Shown here in pieces: positions 1 to 7,414 of a stretch of 7,565 nucleotides of DNA. The notes beneath the pieces are model-generated. The model was given only the letters and a program-made list of their open reading frames with translations. It made no database searches and had not been told where the DNA came from. Location: contig MBAA01000107.1 in NCBI GenBank assembly GCA_001940655.1, forward strand, positions 1,361-8,925, in the 5' to 3' direction. The translations under genes and the position numbers were made by a program. Each line of letters opens with the position of its first letter. Positions within the stretch are counted from its first letter, which is position 1. Source of the DNA: Promethearchaeota archaeon CR_4 (lineage in GTDB: Archaea; Asgardarchaeota; Lokiarchaeia; Sigyniarchaeales; CR-4).

Positions 1-638
1 GTGCCGAGGCAGCGGTTCACGGCCGAGGCGGCCACCTTCGCCGTACCGGCCACGCGGGACAAGCACAGCTCGTGATTGTGGCCCGTGACACACGACGCGG
101 CGACCACGACCGCGGCCGCGCTGACAGGCGGTTTCGTGAACAAGAACGCGTCGAGCGACCCCTCCATGATGCGGGCTGCCGCCTCCACGACGTCCGCTGG
201 GGCAGAAATTACGGTCAAGATCGCGCCCACGAGGCGGGCAATTGCCTGGCGAGGGTCTTGGCGGGGCGCGTCCTTGGAAATGGCCGCGAGTACGCGCTGG
301 AAGGTCAGCAAAGGCCGGGATCCCGGAAGGCGGGAAATGACCTCGGACTTGAGCATCGGGATCCCCGCAAATTGTGCCTGGCGGTAGATCACGACCGCCG
401 CGAGGTAGTCCACGTTCCGGGCTCTCGTGCCTTTGGCAGCGTCCCGGTACGCCCGGGCGAACTCCACCACGCACCCGTCGAAGAAGGAACCTTCGGCCGG
501 CAAACCGAGGCGGAGGCAGGACGCCTTGATTGCGAAGTACCCCCGCTGCAGGCAGTTGAACCAGTGGTCCCGCGCGAGGTCGGGCAAATTTTCATCCTGA
601 GGAACAGGCGTTGATTCGAGAAACGAAGAGGTTGCCAT
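1..638 (-). CDS. TFIIB/TFB-like cyclin-fold protein lacking a zinc ribbon (3' end cut by window edge)
   Basis: The frame is open from ATG at 638 to the window edge, giving 212 complete codons; the stop lies outside. I read two cyclin-type repeats. Repeat 1 spans about residues 24-122; its core at 77-97 (DYLAAVVIYRQAQFAGIP, then LKSEV) matches the AAxxYxAxRxxGxPxTLxEI pattern of archaeal TFB. Repeat 2 starts near 130; its end (SAAAVVVAASCVTG at 173-186, then RVAGTAKVAASAVNR at 195-209) resembles the BRE-binding helix-turn-helix of TFB, usually AxxAGVTEVTxRNRYKEL. TFB recruits RNA polymerase to TATA/BRE promoters. Full-length TFB starts with a four-cysteine zinc ribbon and B-reader; here only about 23 residues precede repeat 1 and they contain no cysteine. 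It may therefore be a regulator or a divergent paralogue rather than a general initiation factor. The gene is much more GC-rich than the neighbouring operon, with mostly G/C third positions. The start is supported by GGAG seven bases upstream. The family call rests on pattern reading, not a search. Confidence 0.68.
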   Translation of the reverse strand, partial: MATSSFLESTPVPQDENLPDLARDHWFNCLQRGYFAIKASCLRLGLPAEGSFFDGCVVEFARAYRDAAKGTRARNVDYLAAVVIYRQAQFAGIPMLKSEVISRLPGSRPLLTFQRVLAAISKDAPRQDPRQAIARLVGAILTVISAPADVVEAAARIMEGSLDAFLFTKPPVSAAAVVVAASCVTGHNHELCLSRVAGTAKVAASAVNRCLG

Positions 639-645
639 GATGATT

Positions 646-649
646 CTCC
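646..649 (-). promoter_or_regulatory. Shine-Dalgarno GGAG of the TFB-like gene
   Basis: On the minus strand GGAG lies seven bases before the ATG at 638. This favours that start over the out-of-frame ATG at 651, which overlaps the GGAG itself (ATGGAG). Confidence 0.6.
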
Positions 650-688
650 ATTCTGGTAATATTCTTTAGCCCTCTCAGTTTGACCTCG

Positions 689-698
689 ATATTTAAAG
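689..698 (-). promoter_or_regulatory. Archaeal TATA-box candidate for the TFB-like gene
   Basis: The minus strand reads CTTTAAATAT, close to the archaeal box A consensus. Its centre is about 56 bases from the ATG. If transcription starts about 26 bases downstream, the leader would be about 30 bases and would include the GGAG. I see no convincing purine-rich BRE directly upstream. It stands out as AT-rich within GC-rich surroundings. Confidence 0.5.
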
Positions 699-727
699 CT
701 GCCGTTGCTCGCCTCGGATCGCCTGAA

Positions 728-743
728 TTGGCACCGATGCCAA
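728..743. repeat. Perfect inverted repeat upstream of the TFB-like promoter
   Basis: TTGGCA and TGCCAA form 6-base arms around a 4-base centre (CCGA). It lies about 30 bases upstream of the TATA-like element at 689-698. This position would suit an activator or repressor operator for the TFB-like gene. No T-run follows on either strand, so it does not look like a terminator. A chance palindrome of this size is possible. Confidence 0.3.
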
Positions 744-834
744 GATACCTTCGCCGCTATAATAGCAACCCGCGATAGGGTATGAAGACGGGCAGAACAT
801 CCTCCAAGAAAAGGGGTTATACCGGCAATATCGC

Positions 835-851
835 GAAGATGGCCCATCTTC
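835..851. repeat. Perfect 7-base inverted repeat at the composition boundary
   Basis: GAAGATG and CATCTTC pair perfectly around a 3-base loop (GCC). No T-run follows on the minus strand, so it is not an obvious terminator for the operon. On the plus strand T-rich sequence comes only about 17 bases later. Its position where GC-rich sequence gives way to AT-rich sequence makes it a candidate junction or hairpin element. No function is shown. Confidence 0.35.
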
Positions 852-1011
852 TAACGACTGACCATACATTTATTTTTGCTTGGAGTTAATTTAGAACACA
901 AATCTCATCCCAAAATATACGAAGTCTCGCCGCCAACAATATCGCCACTGTTATCACATTTCCACTATGAAAAGTCGCGTGTCTTTCCATTGCAACCAAA
1001 TCTATTGTGCC

Positions 1012-1019
1012 AAAAAAAA
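1012..1019 (-). terminator. Oligo-T terminator of the restriction-modification operon
   Basis: Eight consecutive T residues on the minus strand begin 15 bases after the methyltransferase stop codon. Archaeal RNA polymerase commonly terminates at oligo-T tracts without a hairpin, and no strong stem is seen directly upstream. This fits the end of the two-gene transcript. Confidence 0.55.
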
Positions 1020-1033
1020 TACTGAATCTATCT

Positions 1034-4000
1034 TTAATTAGATCGGTCTAGCTCTGCTTTGGTTGCGACCGCTTTATCAAGCAGATGCCCCCATACGGTA
1101 ATTTTTTGTTTTACTTGATCAAACTTTGTCGGGAGAAAGCTATTCGTAATGTGCATTTTTTTCTTGAACGAGGTTTCCCACGAGTCGATATTTTTCATTA
1201 ATTCATTTTTTTCTTCTCGGAAATTTTCCGCCGTCATGTTTCGTAACTGACCTATGATTCTTGGGAGGTTTGCAATCAACAAAGTCAAATCTGAATGCAG
1301 GTTTTTCCGTATAACACTATCATATGCACAAAGCCAAGATATCTCTTCTGGTGTCAGGTTATATAGTGAACCTAAAAGAACCTCAATTTCATCAATCAAC
1401 GGTTTACAGAATCCAGGGGAAAATTCGCCCTTCCGCCCCCCTTGGCCATCTTGAATGGCCTCAAATGTACTGTTCAAACACCTTTCGAGGCGGATGGCAT
1501 GGTTCTTTATTTGTTCTGTACGAGGAGAGAGTGTTTCGTTGGGTGGGAAGGGGAACTTTCCTAGGTCGGTCAGTTTAAAATCCCGGAGGTTTCCGTATAC
1601 ATCCCAAAAGAAATAAAAGAGGTTGGAATTCACGAGGAGGATTAAGAAGTCCCTCTCTACCTCCGTTTCAAGATGCACGGCCTTAAGTTTTGAAGATCCT
1701 TCGTATGGGAAATGTCGCAGCGCATTTAACCAATAACCCCCGGTTATTCGAACCGTTGCGGCGTGTTGGGATGTATCTTTCAAACGGTCTGCTACAGTCG
1801 TTTCACTTTGGTTCCGTAATTTTAGAAGAATATTCCGAGCTATTTTAGAACCCACCTTGGGAAGAGCAACGTCTTCCCCCCCACCGATCCTAGACTGCCC
1901 GAGAACAATTCCTTCTGTAGAAGCGAATGAAAGATGGTCGAGAATCGTGTGCCTTTGTTCGTTATAGAACTTAATTGCGTTTGTAGTTTCGATCAATCCT
2001 GCGTGAGGGGGAGGAGATTTTCTCCCGTATAACAACATAACCCTAATTTCCGCATCTGCAAAGACTTTTCCCGGGCGAGATCCGAATAAAACCATCCGAC
2101 TAAGGGGAAAATTCTCCCTCAATAGCTGGCGAGCGGGAGCGGCGGTATCATTAATAGCTATTCCGTTAGTCACGATGAGACTTATGTGCCCCCCAACGCG
2201 TAAAAGACGAATTATTCGTTCGACAAAGTTCGCCACAATCTCCCTCGAAGAAACCGTTGCCCAATGGGAAATGATCTTTTTCTCTGTGTCTTGTAAAAGG
2301 TCCCCATATGGGGGGTTTGCAATTATCAGGTCAAACCCGCCTTCCCCCCGGTTGATGATGGGGCCAAAATCGACATTCCAATGAAAAACCATCAGCTGTT
2401 GAAATAAGTCCTTTCCCCCAATTGGAGGATGCTGGGGATTAAAACCGGGTTTATATTTGCTATTTATGAAATTCGCATAGGTGGGAGTAATGAGATTGTA
2501 TAGACGGTCGCGAAGTGCCTCAAGAATCTCTTTAAGGGATTCCCCTTGGCGTCCATGCCCGCTCCTGCTCCGGTAAATCCTATAAAATATTGAATATGCT
2601 TCGATGTACCCTTTTAACACGTCTCCTTGGACTTGACTTAATAAATATTGGCATCTTTCCAGATTTTTCCGATCTTCTCCATCGGAGAAAGCGACCAACC
2701 CTTCAAAGATTCCCCGTATCCTCTTATCTGCGAGGGGTGCAAACAATCCAATGCCCTGAGCGAAATATTCATCTAACCAACCGATTAAACTATTCCCTAC
2801 CCGGATGTTGTATTCGATATTGGGGAGTGGTAAAATCTCTTCATCTCCCTCGTACTCTTCTATCAACCACAACCATAATCGAAGTTGGGTGATTTCAACA
2901 GCTCCTGGCAAGATGTCAACGCCATAGATATTCTCCGTAATGATATTATATTTTAATTGAAAATCAAACTCAGTAGATCGGAGCTCTCCGATTGCACGGT
3001 CTTCCCCGCCCAAACTCGCAATCCGTAACATTAACCGCCGGCGATAGAGTAATAGATGTTCACATGCTTTTATGAGGAGGGATCCCGAACCACAAGCAGG
3101 ATCAAGTATTCTCACTTCCTCGAGTCTCTTCAAGGCGAGAGAAAGATCATCGAGATTGCCATTCTCTAATAGATCATATAATGTATCATATTTTTGAACT
3201 GTATTTTCAAGCACGTACGGGATTATCGAATTGATGCATAAGAAGCTGCTGATATCCTCGGGTGTATAATAAACCCCCATTTCATTCCTTGTCCAACCTA
3301 TGACGCTCCTTTCGTAGACGTGCCCAAGAATTTCAGGTGTCAAAGAGTTTCCGCTTTCCTCGCCCTCCCCCGGATCTTCAATGATCCAATTGTAACTTCC
3401 GAGGAAGTCAAAAATCTTTACCCAACTCTCCTTACTCATGTTCAAAGAAAGGCGCTTTTCTACTTCTCCGATTCTAAACAAACCTCCGTTTAAGAACGGA
3501 ATTCTTAAACGATGTTCACGACAAACGAAAATACCCGCATCTGACTGGTTAAAATGGGAAAAAAAACGAAGTAAAGCTTGGAGGAAATGGTCCTCTTCCA
3601 TTAAAATCCCGGTAAAAAGACTCCCCCCTGAGATACTCCGACCATCTTCGTGCCGGACTACGCGTTTATGGCACAGAAAATACACGAAGAAAATCCGATT
3701 AAAGAATTTTTGAGCGATGTATTGTTTTTCACTATCAGAAATCTCGGTATTTTGGATTTTCGATGCAAACAATTCCCGTAACTCTTGAAATGAAGAATAA
3801 AAGTCCTTGGAAATGTCCTTCATGTCAAAAAGGAAATTGATGTTTTCCCCGATCTTTCTTATCTTATCAATTTTTGACATTCTCTCTGCTTTCTGCAGTG
3901 AAAAAACAAACTTTTTCGAGTCCCCAATCAACCTAAAAAACGAGATTTTTTGATTAATCTCGAAAATGGCGAGAAAACCGTAACTGTGGTAATCTATGAA

Positions 4001-4195
4001 ATACTGTTTTATTTTACTTTCATCTTCTCGAGGTTCAAGCTCGTAGACAATTAGCAAATCTTCGCCGGAGATCCTGAAAAATTGAGCACGAGGGTAAGTC
4101 TCATCTCGGAAATCCCCCTCCTTCTGTAATCCTTTTTCACCGAGATATGTTAAAAAAACGGAAAAACCAGTTAAAATTTGATCAGGCTCGGTCAT
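1034..4195 (-). CDS. Adenine-N6 DNA methyltransferase with C-terminal target recognition region (Eco57I/PglX-like)
   Basis: This 1053-residue protein transfers methyl from S-adenosylmethionine to adenine N6 in a specific DNA site, protecting self DNA. Visible motifs are LTPEILGHVYERS at 285-297, GVYYTPEDI at 307-315 (motif X), LDPACGSGSLL at 364-374 (SAM-binding motif I), IYGVDILPGAVEITQLRL at 423-440, and the catalytic IANPPY at 625-630 (motif IV, gamma-class order). Residues about 800-885, with LLVNSNLFYFFW and LRDFKLTDLGKFPFP, resemble the TaqI-like specificity region of single-chain methylases; the last 170 residues look helical. Residues 1-180 form a domain I cannot assign; no PD-(D/E)XK or other nuclease motif is evident there, unlike in Type IIG or Type ISP enzymes. 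Its ATG lies inside the end of the PLD-helicase gene, so the two are translationally linked. With no HsdS gene seen, specificity is probably built in. It could also be a DISARM- or BREX-type methylase, but the other genes of those systems are absent here. Confidence 0.9.
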   Translation of the reverse strand: MTEPDQILTGFSVFLTYLGEKGLQKEGDFRDETYPRAQFFRISGEDLLIVYELEPREDESKIKQYFIDYHSYGFLAIFEINQKISFFRLIGDSKKFVFSLQKAERMSKIDKIRKIGENINFLFDMKDISKDFYSSFQELRELFASKIQNTEISDSEKQYIAQKFFNRIFFVYFLCHKRVVRHEDGRSISGGSLFTGILMEEDHFLQALLRFFSHFNQSDAGIFVCREHRLRIPFLNGGLFRIGEVEKRLSLNMSKESWVKIFDFLGSYNWIIEDPGEGEESGNSLTPEILGHVYERSVIGWTRNEMGVYYTPEDISSFLCINSIIPYVLENTVQKYDTLYDLLENGNLDDLSLALKRLEEVRILDPACGSGSLLIKACEHLLLYRRRLMLRIASLGGEDRAIGELRSTEFDFQLKYNIITENIYGVDILPGAVEITQLRLWLWLIEEYEGDEEILPLPNIEYNIRVGNSLIGWLDEYFAQGIGLFAPLADKRIRGIFEGLVAFSDGEDRKNLERCQYLLSQVQGDVLKGYIEAYSIFYRIYRSRSGHGRQGESLKEILEALRDRLYNLITPTYANFINSKYKPGFNPQHPPIGGKDLFQQLMVFHWNVDFGPIINRGEGGFDLIIANPPYGDLLQDTEKKIISHWATVSSREIVANFVERIIRLLRVGGHISLIVTNGIAINDTAAPARQLLRENFPLSRMVLFGSRPGKVFADAEIRVMLLYGRKSPPPHAGLIETTNAIKFYNEQRHTILDHLSFASTEGIVLGQSRIGGGEDVALPKVGSKIARNILLKLRNQSETTVADRLKDTSQHAATVRITGGYWLNALRHFPYEGSSKLKAVHLETEVERDFLILLVNSNLFYFFWDVYGNLRDFKLTDLGKFPFPPNETLSPRTEQIKNHAIRLERCLNSTFEAIQDGQGGRKGEFSPGFCKPLIDEIEVLLGSLYNLTPEEISWLCAYDSVIRKNLHSDLTLLIANLPRIIGQLRNMTAENFREEKNELMKNIDSWETSFKKKMHITNSFLPTKFDQVKQKITVWGHLLDKAVATKAELDRSN

Positions 4196-4208
4196 TCATT
4201 GTACCTTC
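4182..4208 (-). promoter_or_regulatory. 14-base gene overlap with internal Shine-Dalgarno (translational coupling site)
   Basis: The PLD-helicase stop TGA is at 4184-4182 and the methyltransferase ATG is at 4195-4193, so the reading frames overlap by 14 bases. GAAGG at 4208-4204 lies eight bases before that ATG, inside the upstream coding sequence. This arrangement lets ribosomes ending the first gene restart on the second and implies one transcript with linked protein output. Confidence 0.65.
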
Positions 4209-7200
4209 GGTCTCTTCTGGTGTAATCGCAATTGCCATTAGTGAAACGACCTTAGATTCATCATTAAATATGATGCGGGTTTGTCTCGTCTTCTGTAATG
4301 AGGTTTCAATTCTGTGAATTAATACCGTGATGTTGTCTGAAGTTATATCACGAGCATTTGTTGTTTTAAGGAGATTGTTTATATCCTTTAAAACCTTAAC
4401 CGTGTTTGAACCGATAATCCTAGTCCCTTGGTCAATAGCCCGCAAAATGTTCCCAAGATCTCGCGTGTTAACCCGCAATTCTTCCAATCGCATATTTCGA
4501 ATTCGCAGGAGTACCTCCTTTGCCATTTTTTTTATGTCGTTGTTCCGGAATTGTTCTAATTTTTTGGATATATTCACTTGTTGGGTAGTAGACGCGAATT
4601 CGCCCAATTCATCTTTAAAATAAGTTTGAAAATCGAGTATCTTGGATCCTGCGTGTAATTCATTGATGAATAGCGTTTGCTCGTGAAAGATTGTCTTCTC
4701 GGAATTAACAATTGCGAGGTTTTTCTCTCCCCGGATGGAGGTGCACATTTTTGGCAACGGGGTTTTTACGCGAGAGAGGTCTTCCTTCTTAAGATTAAAC
4801 GTGTGGATTGATTGTCTCAATAGATGAATGATAGGCCGCTCGTATACTTCAGAGGATTGCCCGATCTGGCCTTGCCGATAACGCCGCTGAACTTCTTGTA
4901 AGACACGCGCATATAAGTCTCGATCTCGCTGCTGGCGCTCCTCAAGTAATGCGTGCTCTATCGCAAACCAGATTCGATATTCTATTCCTACGAACCTGAT
5001 TATGTCCTTTATGCGTAATTGAAGCGTATCTACGATTTTTAATTCGTAATCGAAGTTTTCATTTGGTCTAAAATTATAGACTTGAATGTGCTTTGGATTA
5101 TCTATGCGAGTGGCCCGTCCAATCCGTTGAATTAATTTTACGGGATTGTAAGGAATGTCGAAATTAATTACGACGTCAGCCCCCCCTAAATTGTAACCTT
5201 CAGAAAGAGTATCCGTCGTAATTAATACTCGGAGTGGCCCTCCAGGTTGATTAAATTTCTCGATCACTGCTGACTTTTCTTGGGTCGAAGCATCGACGCA
5301 TTGGAATGACGTGTTTTCAAAATTTTGATCCATGAATCTGTTAATTGCATAGACAGTGTCCCGGTATTCCGAAAAAATCAATAATTTTCTTCCACCTTCT
5401 GTATGCTTCCGGATCAAATCTAGCAGAGTTTCGATTTTCGCGTCTTGGCGAAATACCCCGCTCTCCGCGATCAGCGGTGCCAACAAATGAACTTGTTCTT
5501 CTAATAGAATAATATCTTCTTGAAGATCGTGGAACACATTCTCATCCAATCGACGTTTGCCACACGCGAGGTCTTCTATCACCCATTCTAAACTTTCGCG
5601 AAAATCAATATTAAAATCTATGTCGCCGTATTCTTCATCCGCTTCATCCGCCTGTGATTCCAGTAGATTAATATTTTGTTCTCTTAAAGCACGTTGGATT
5701 CTCTGCTCCTTTTGTAACAGGCGCCTTAAGGTGATATAATACGAATAGATATCACTTTCAAATCTTTTAAACAAGATCCACTTAAATATGCCCTGTAGAT
5801 TTGCCCCTTTCTCGGGATTGATTAATAACAAATGTGCCGCCTTAAATTCTCGTATAAAAATCGGTAAACCTTCTAAAATCTCCATGTGATCTTGGTGAAG
5901 GGGATATTCAATTTCTTCCACATCCGGGTCAGGAATTTGTTCAATGTCTATTCCTGTAAATCGCGTAAGCTCCTCAACGTAATCTCGAGAAGTCCTTAAA
6001 GTCTCGCGGGTGGACTTAACAAAGAACGTTCGTTCGAGTTCTTCCTGTAATTCAACTAGTGCATTCCGGTCATCTTCCCCAAGGTCTTCGTATTCTCGCT
6101 CTTTGAATAATTCAATGTAAGACTCAAATTCCTCAATGAGTCTGTCTATGGTTAAATCCGAGTTTTCCCGATGAAATAACCGAATTAAATTAATGAGATC
6201 CTCAAGTCTCGTATTGATGGGAGTGGCAGTTAATAACAATACTTTCGCATTTCCGTTGGCATCTATTACGCTCTTCAAATTACGAGTTCTATAGGACTCG
6301 TGGCGGCGAAAATTATGCGCCTCGTCAATAATAATGAGTCCAAAATCTTGTGAATATGGTTGTACGTTGAAATCCTGAGGGGGAACTTGGAGCATCCCCA
6401 TCGATTCCAATTGTACGGTTGAAGCGATTCCAAATTCGCGTAAATAGCGTGGCCACTGGTCAACATTTCTTTTCAATCCCGCTGGGACTAGGATTAAAAC
6501 GCGTTTTTCCCGGTCTAAAAAGTATTTTGCAACTTGGCACGCAACATAAGATTTTCCCAAACCCACGGAAGATGTAATGAAACACCCCCGTTGGAGGTTC
6601 ACGTTAAACACAAACAAGACTCTTTGGAAATCAATAACTTGGAATTGAAATAATTTTATCGCAGGCATTGTATCAAATAGAAAATCTGCATCGAGGTATT
6701 TTATTAATAACAAGAAAAAACGCGTGGGAGGAGTGAAATACCAATTCTCTGCGATTTTTTCTCTATACCTCGATTTTTCAACAATCTGTTTGATACTCCC
6801 CCTCACTTGCAAGTCTTCATAATTCTCAGTGCCCTTCTCCCATAATTCTTGAAACCATTCCTCGAGATACCTGAGATCTCGCCGTTCTTCAATAATCACA
6901 TTCAATTCGGTATTACTTAACAACCCACTCGGCGACAAGTTAGAGGACCCTACGATGGCACACTTGTATTTTTCCATTACTTCTACATCTTCACCAACAG
7001 CGCGGAGGATTAGATACATCTTACTGTGCAATCTTTTAGAGAAGTAAACGCGGATCTGCAGTTTTTCCTCAAAAACCAATTGATAAAACGCTGCAAGATC
7101 TTTGAAATCAGAATCTTGGATATCGTCCACATCTTTCTGAAACGCTTCTAAAAGGGCATCCTTGGTTGGTTTGTCTGTTGTGTAACCCATTAATATTTTA

Positions 7201-7397
7201 ATCTCTTCGAGATTTTCCATAGATTCCATTATCTTGTCTAACCCCCCAAGGTAAAGATAACCCACCGCTGCCTTCAGACCTTTCGCATTTTTTAGGAAAT
7301 ATTTCAAGACCCCCGCTAGTGTTATTGTCGTCTCTCCGCTCTTCCTGCGATTGTCTATAATCTTCAAATTCAAAACTTCGTTAAAATCAATACCCAA
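4182..7397 (-). CDS. PLD nuclease-SF2/SNF2-like helicase fusion, restriction/translocase subunit
   Basis: This 1071-residue protein probably translocates on DNA with ATP and cuts it. The N-terminal PLD domain (about 1-190) has HSK at 124-126 and VGSSNLSPSGL at 149-159 followed by NTELN at 162-166. There is one HxK motif, so a PLD active site would need a dimer. The helicase carries Walker A SVGLGKS (277-283), IIIDEAH (355-361) and LLLTATP (387-393). In its second lobe are KLLIFSEYRD (671-680), ITTDTLSEGYNL (726-737) and QRIGRATRI (757-765). A long, charged, helix-rich insert (about 400-650) separates the lobes. Residues 805-1071 look helical, match nothing I recognise, and may contact the methylase. 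The start is TTG, backed by AAAGGAG ten bases upstream; an in-frame TAA just before it excludes a longer protein. PLD nuclease plus SF2 ATPase recalls the separate R and N subunits of CglI/NgoAVII and the helicase and PLD parts of DISARM, but here they are one chain. A role outside restriction, such as repair, is less likely given the coupled methylase. Confidence 0.88.
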   Translation of the reverse strand: MGIDFNEVLNLKIIDNRRKSGETTITLAGVLKYFLKNAKGLKAAVGYLYLGGLDKIMESMENLEEIKILMGYTTDKPTKDALLEAFQKDVDDIQDSDFKDLAAFYQLVFEEKLQIRVYFSKRLHSKMYLILRAVGEDVEVMEKYKCAIVGSSNLSPSGLLSNTELNVIIEERRDLRYLEEWFQELWEKGTENYEDLQVRGSIKQIVEKSRYREKIAENWYFTPPTRFFLLLIKYLDADFLFDTMPAIKLFQFQVIDFQRVLFVFNVNLQRGCFITSSVGLGKSYVACQVAKYFLDREKRVLILVPAGLKRNVDQWPRYLREFGIASTVQLESMGMLQVPPQDFNVQPYSQDFGLIIIDEAHNFRRHESYRTRNLKSVIDANGNAKVLLLTATPINTRLEDLINLIRLFHRENSDLTIDRLIEEFESYIELFKEREYEDLGEDDRNALVELQEELERTFFVKSTRETLRTSRDYVEELTRFTGIDIEQIPDPDVEEIEYPLHQDHMEILEGLPIFIREFKAAHLLLINPEKGANLQGIFKWILFKRFESDIYSYYITLRRLLQKEQRIQRALREQNINLLESQADEADEEYGDIDFNIDFRESLEWVIEDLACGKRRLDENVFHDLQEDIILLEEQVHLLAPLIAESGVFRQDAKIETLLDLIRKHTEGGRKLLIFSEYRDTVYAINRFMDQNFENTSFQCVDASTQEKSAVIEKFNQPGGPLRVLITTDTLSEGYNLGGADVVINFDIPYNPVKLIQRIGRATRIDNPKHIQVYNFRPNENFDYELKIVDTLQLRIKDIIRFVGIEYRIWFAIEHALLEERQQRDRDLYARVLQEVQRRYRQGQIGQSSEVYERPIIHLLRQSIHTFNLKKEDLSRVKTPLPKMCTSIRGEKNLAIVNSEKTIFHEQTLFINELHAGSKILDFQTYFKDELGEFASTTQQVNISKKLEQFRNNDIKKMAKEVLLRIRNMRLEELRVNTRDLGNILRAIDQGTRIIGSNTVKVLKDINNLLKTTNARDITSDNITVLIHRIETSLQKTRQTRIIFNDESKVVSLMAIAITPEETEGTMNDRA

Positions 7398-7407
7398 GCG
7401 ATTTCGT

Positions 7408-7414
7408 CTCCTTT
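7408..7414 (-). promoter_or_regulatory. Shine-Dalgarno AAAGGAG deciding the TTG start of the PLD-helicase
   Basis: AAAGGAG on the minus strand ends ten bases before the TTG at 7397. There is no in-frame ATG or GTG nearby, and an in-frame TAA closes the frame within the AAAGGAG region. TTG is therefore the best-supported start. Confidence 0.65.

Larger units (their letters stand above)
639..1033. other. Intergenic region containing the GC-to-AT composition boundary
   Basis: These 395 bases separate the methyltransferase stop from the TFB-like start. I find no convincing gene, tRNA or other structured RNA. The part nearest the TFB-like gene (639 to about 850) is mixed to GC-rich and holds its Shine-Dalgarno, its TATA-like element and an inverted repeat. 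From about 850-900 onward the sequence becomes AT-rich, like the restriction-modification operon, and ends with the oligo-T terminator of that operon. A second inverted repeat (835-851) sits at the switch point. A 9-base direct repeat CAATATCGC occurs at 826-834 and 937-945, flanking the switch; it may be chance. Confidence 0.6.

Noticed and set aside
72..614. 180-residue open frame on the plus strand
   Set aside because: It is antisense to the TFB-like gene in GC-rich DNA, where open antisense frames are common. The product is rich in arginine and histidine with no recognisable fold.
389..847. 152-residue minus-strand frame with ATG at 847
   Set aside because: It overlaps the start of the TFB-like gene in another frame, runs through that gene's promoter region, shows no recognisable domain, and has no good ribosome binding site.
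782..889. 35-codon plus-strand frame (MKTGRTSSKKRG...) downstream of a TATAAT at 758-763
   Set aside because: The nearest purine run (AGGG, 777-780) is too close to the ATG to act as a Shine-Dalgarno. TTGGCA at 728 is 24 bases from TATAAT, too far for a bacterial promoter, and the frame spans the composition switch. A leaderless small gene cannot be fully excluded.
911..919. Minus-strand GTATATTTT as a further TATA box
   Set aside because: It lies over 200 bases from the TFB-like gene, which has a nearer TATA-like element, and nothing else begins downstream of it.
2590..2892. 100-residue plus-strand frame inside the methylase gene, and other short plus-strand frames at 1254-1578, 2175-2384, 3438-3713, 4327-4623 and 5557-5739
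   Set aside because: All are antisense to two long genes with clear conserved motifs, and none has a recognisable product.
1034..7397. Complete DISARM or BREX system
   Set aside because: The helicase, PLD and methylase parts recall DISARM, but no DUF1998 (DrmB-like) gene or other core partner is present, and no BrxL, PglZ or BrxC is seen. The window ends close upstream, so missing partners to the right cannot be ruled out.
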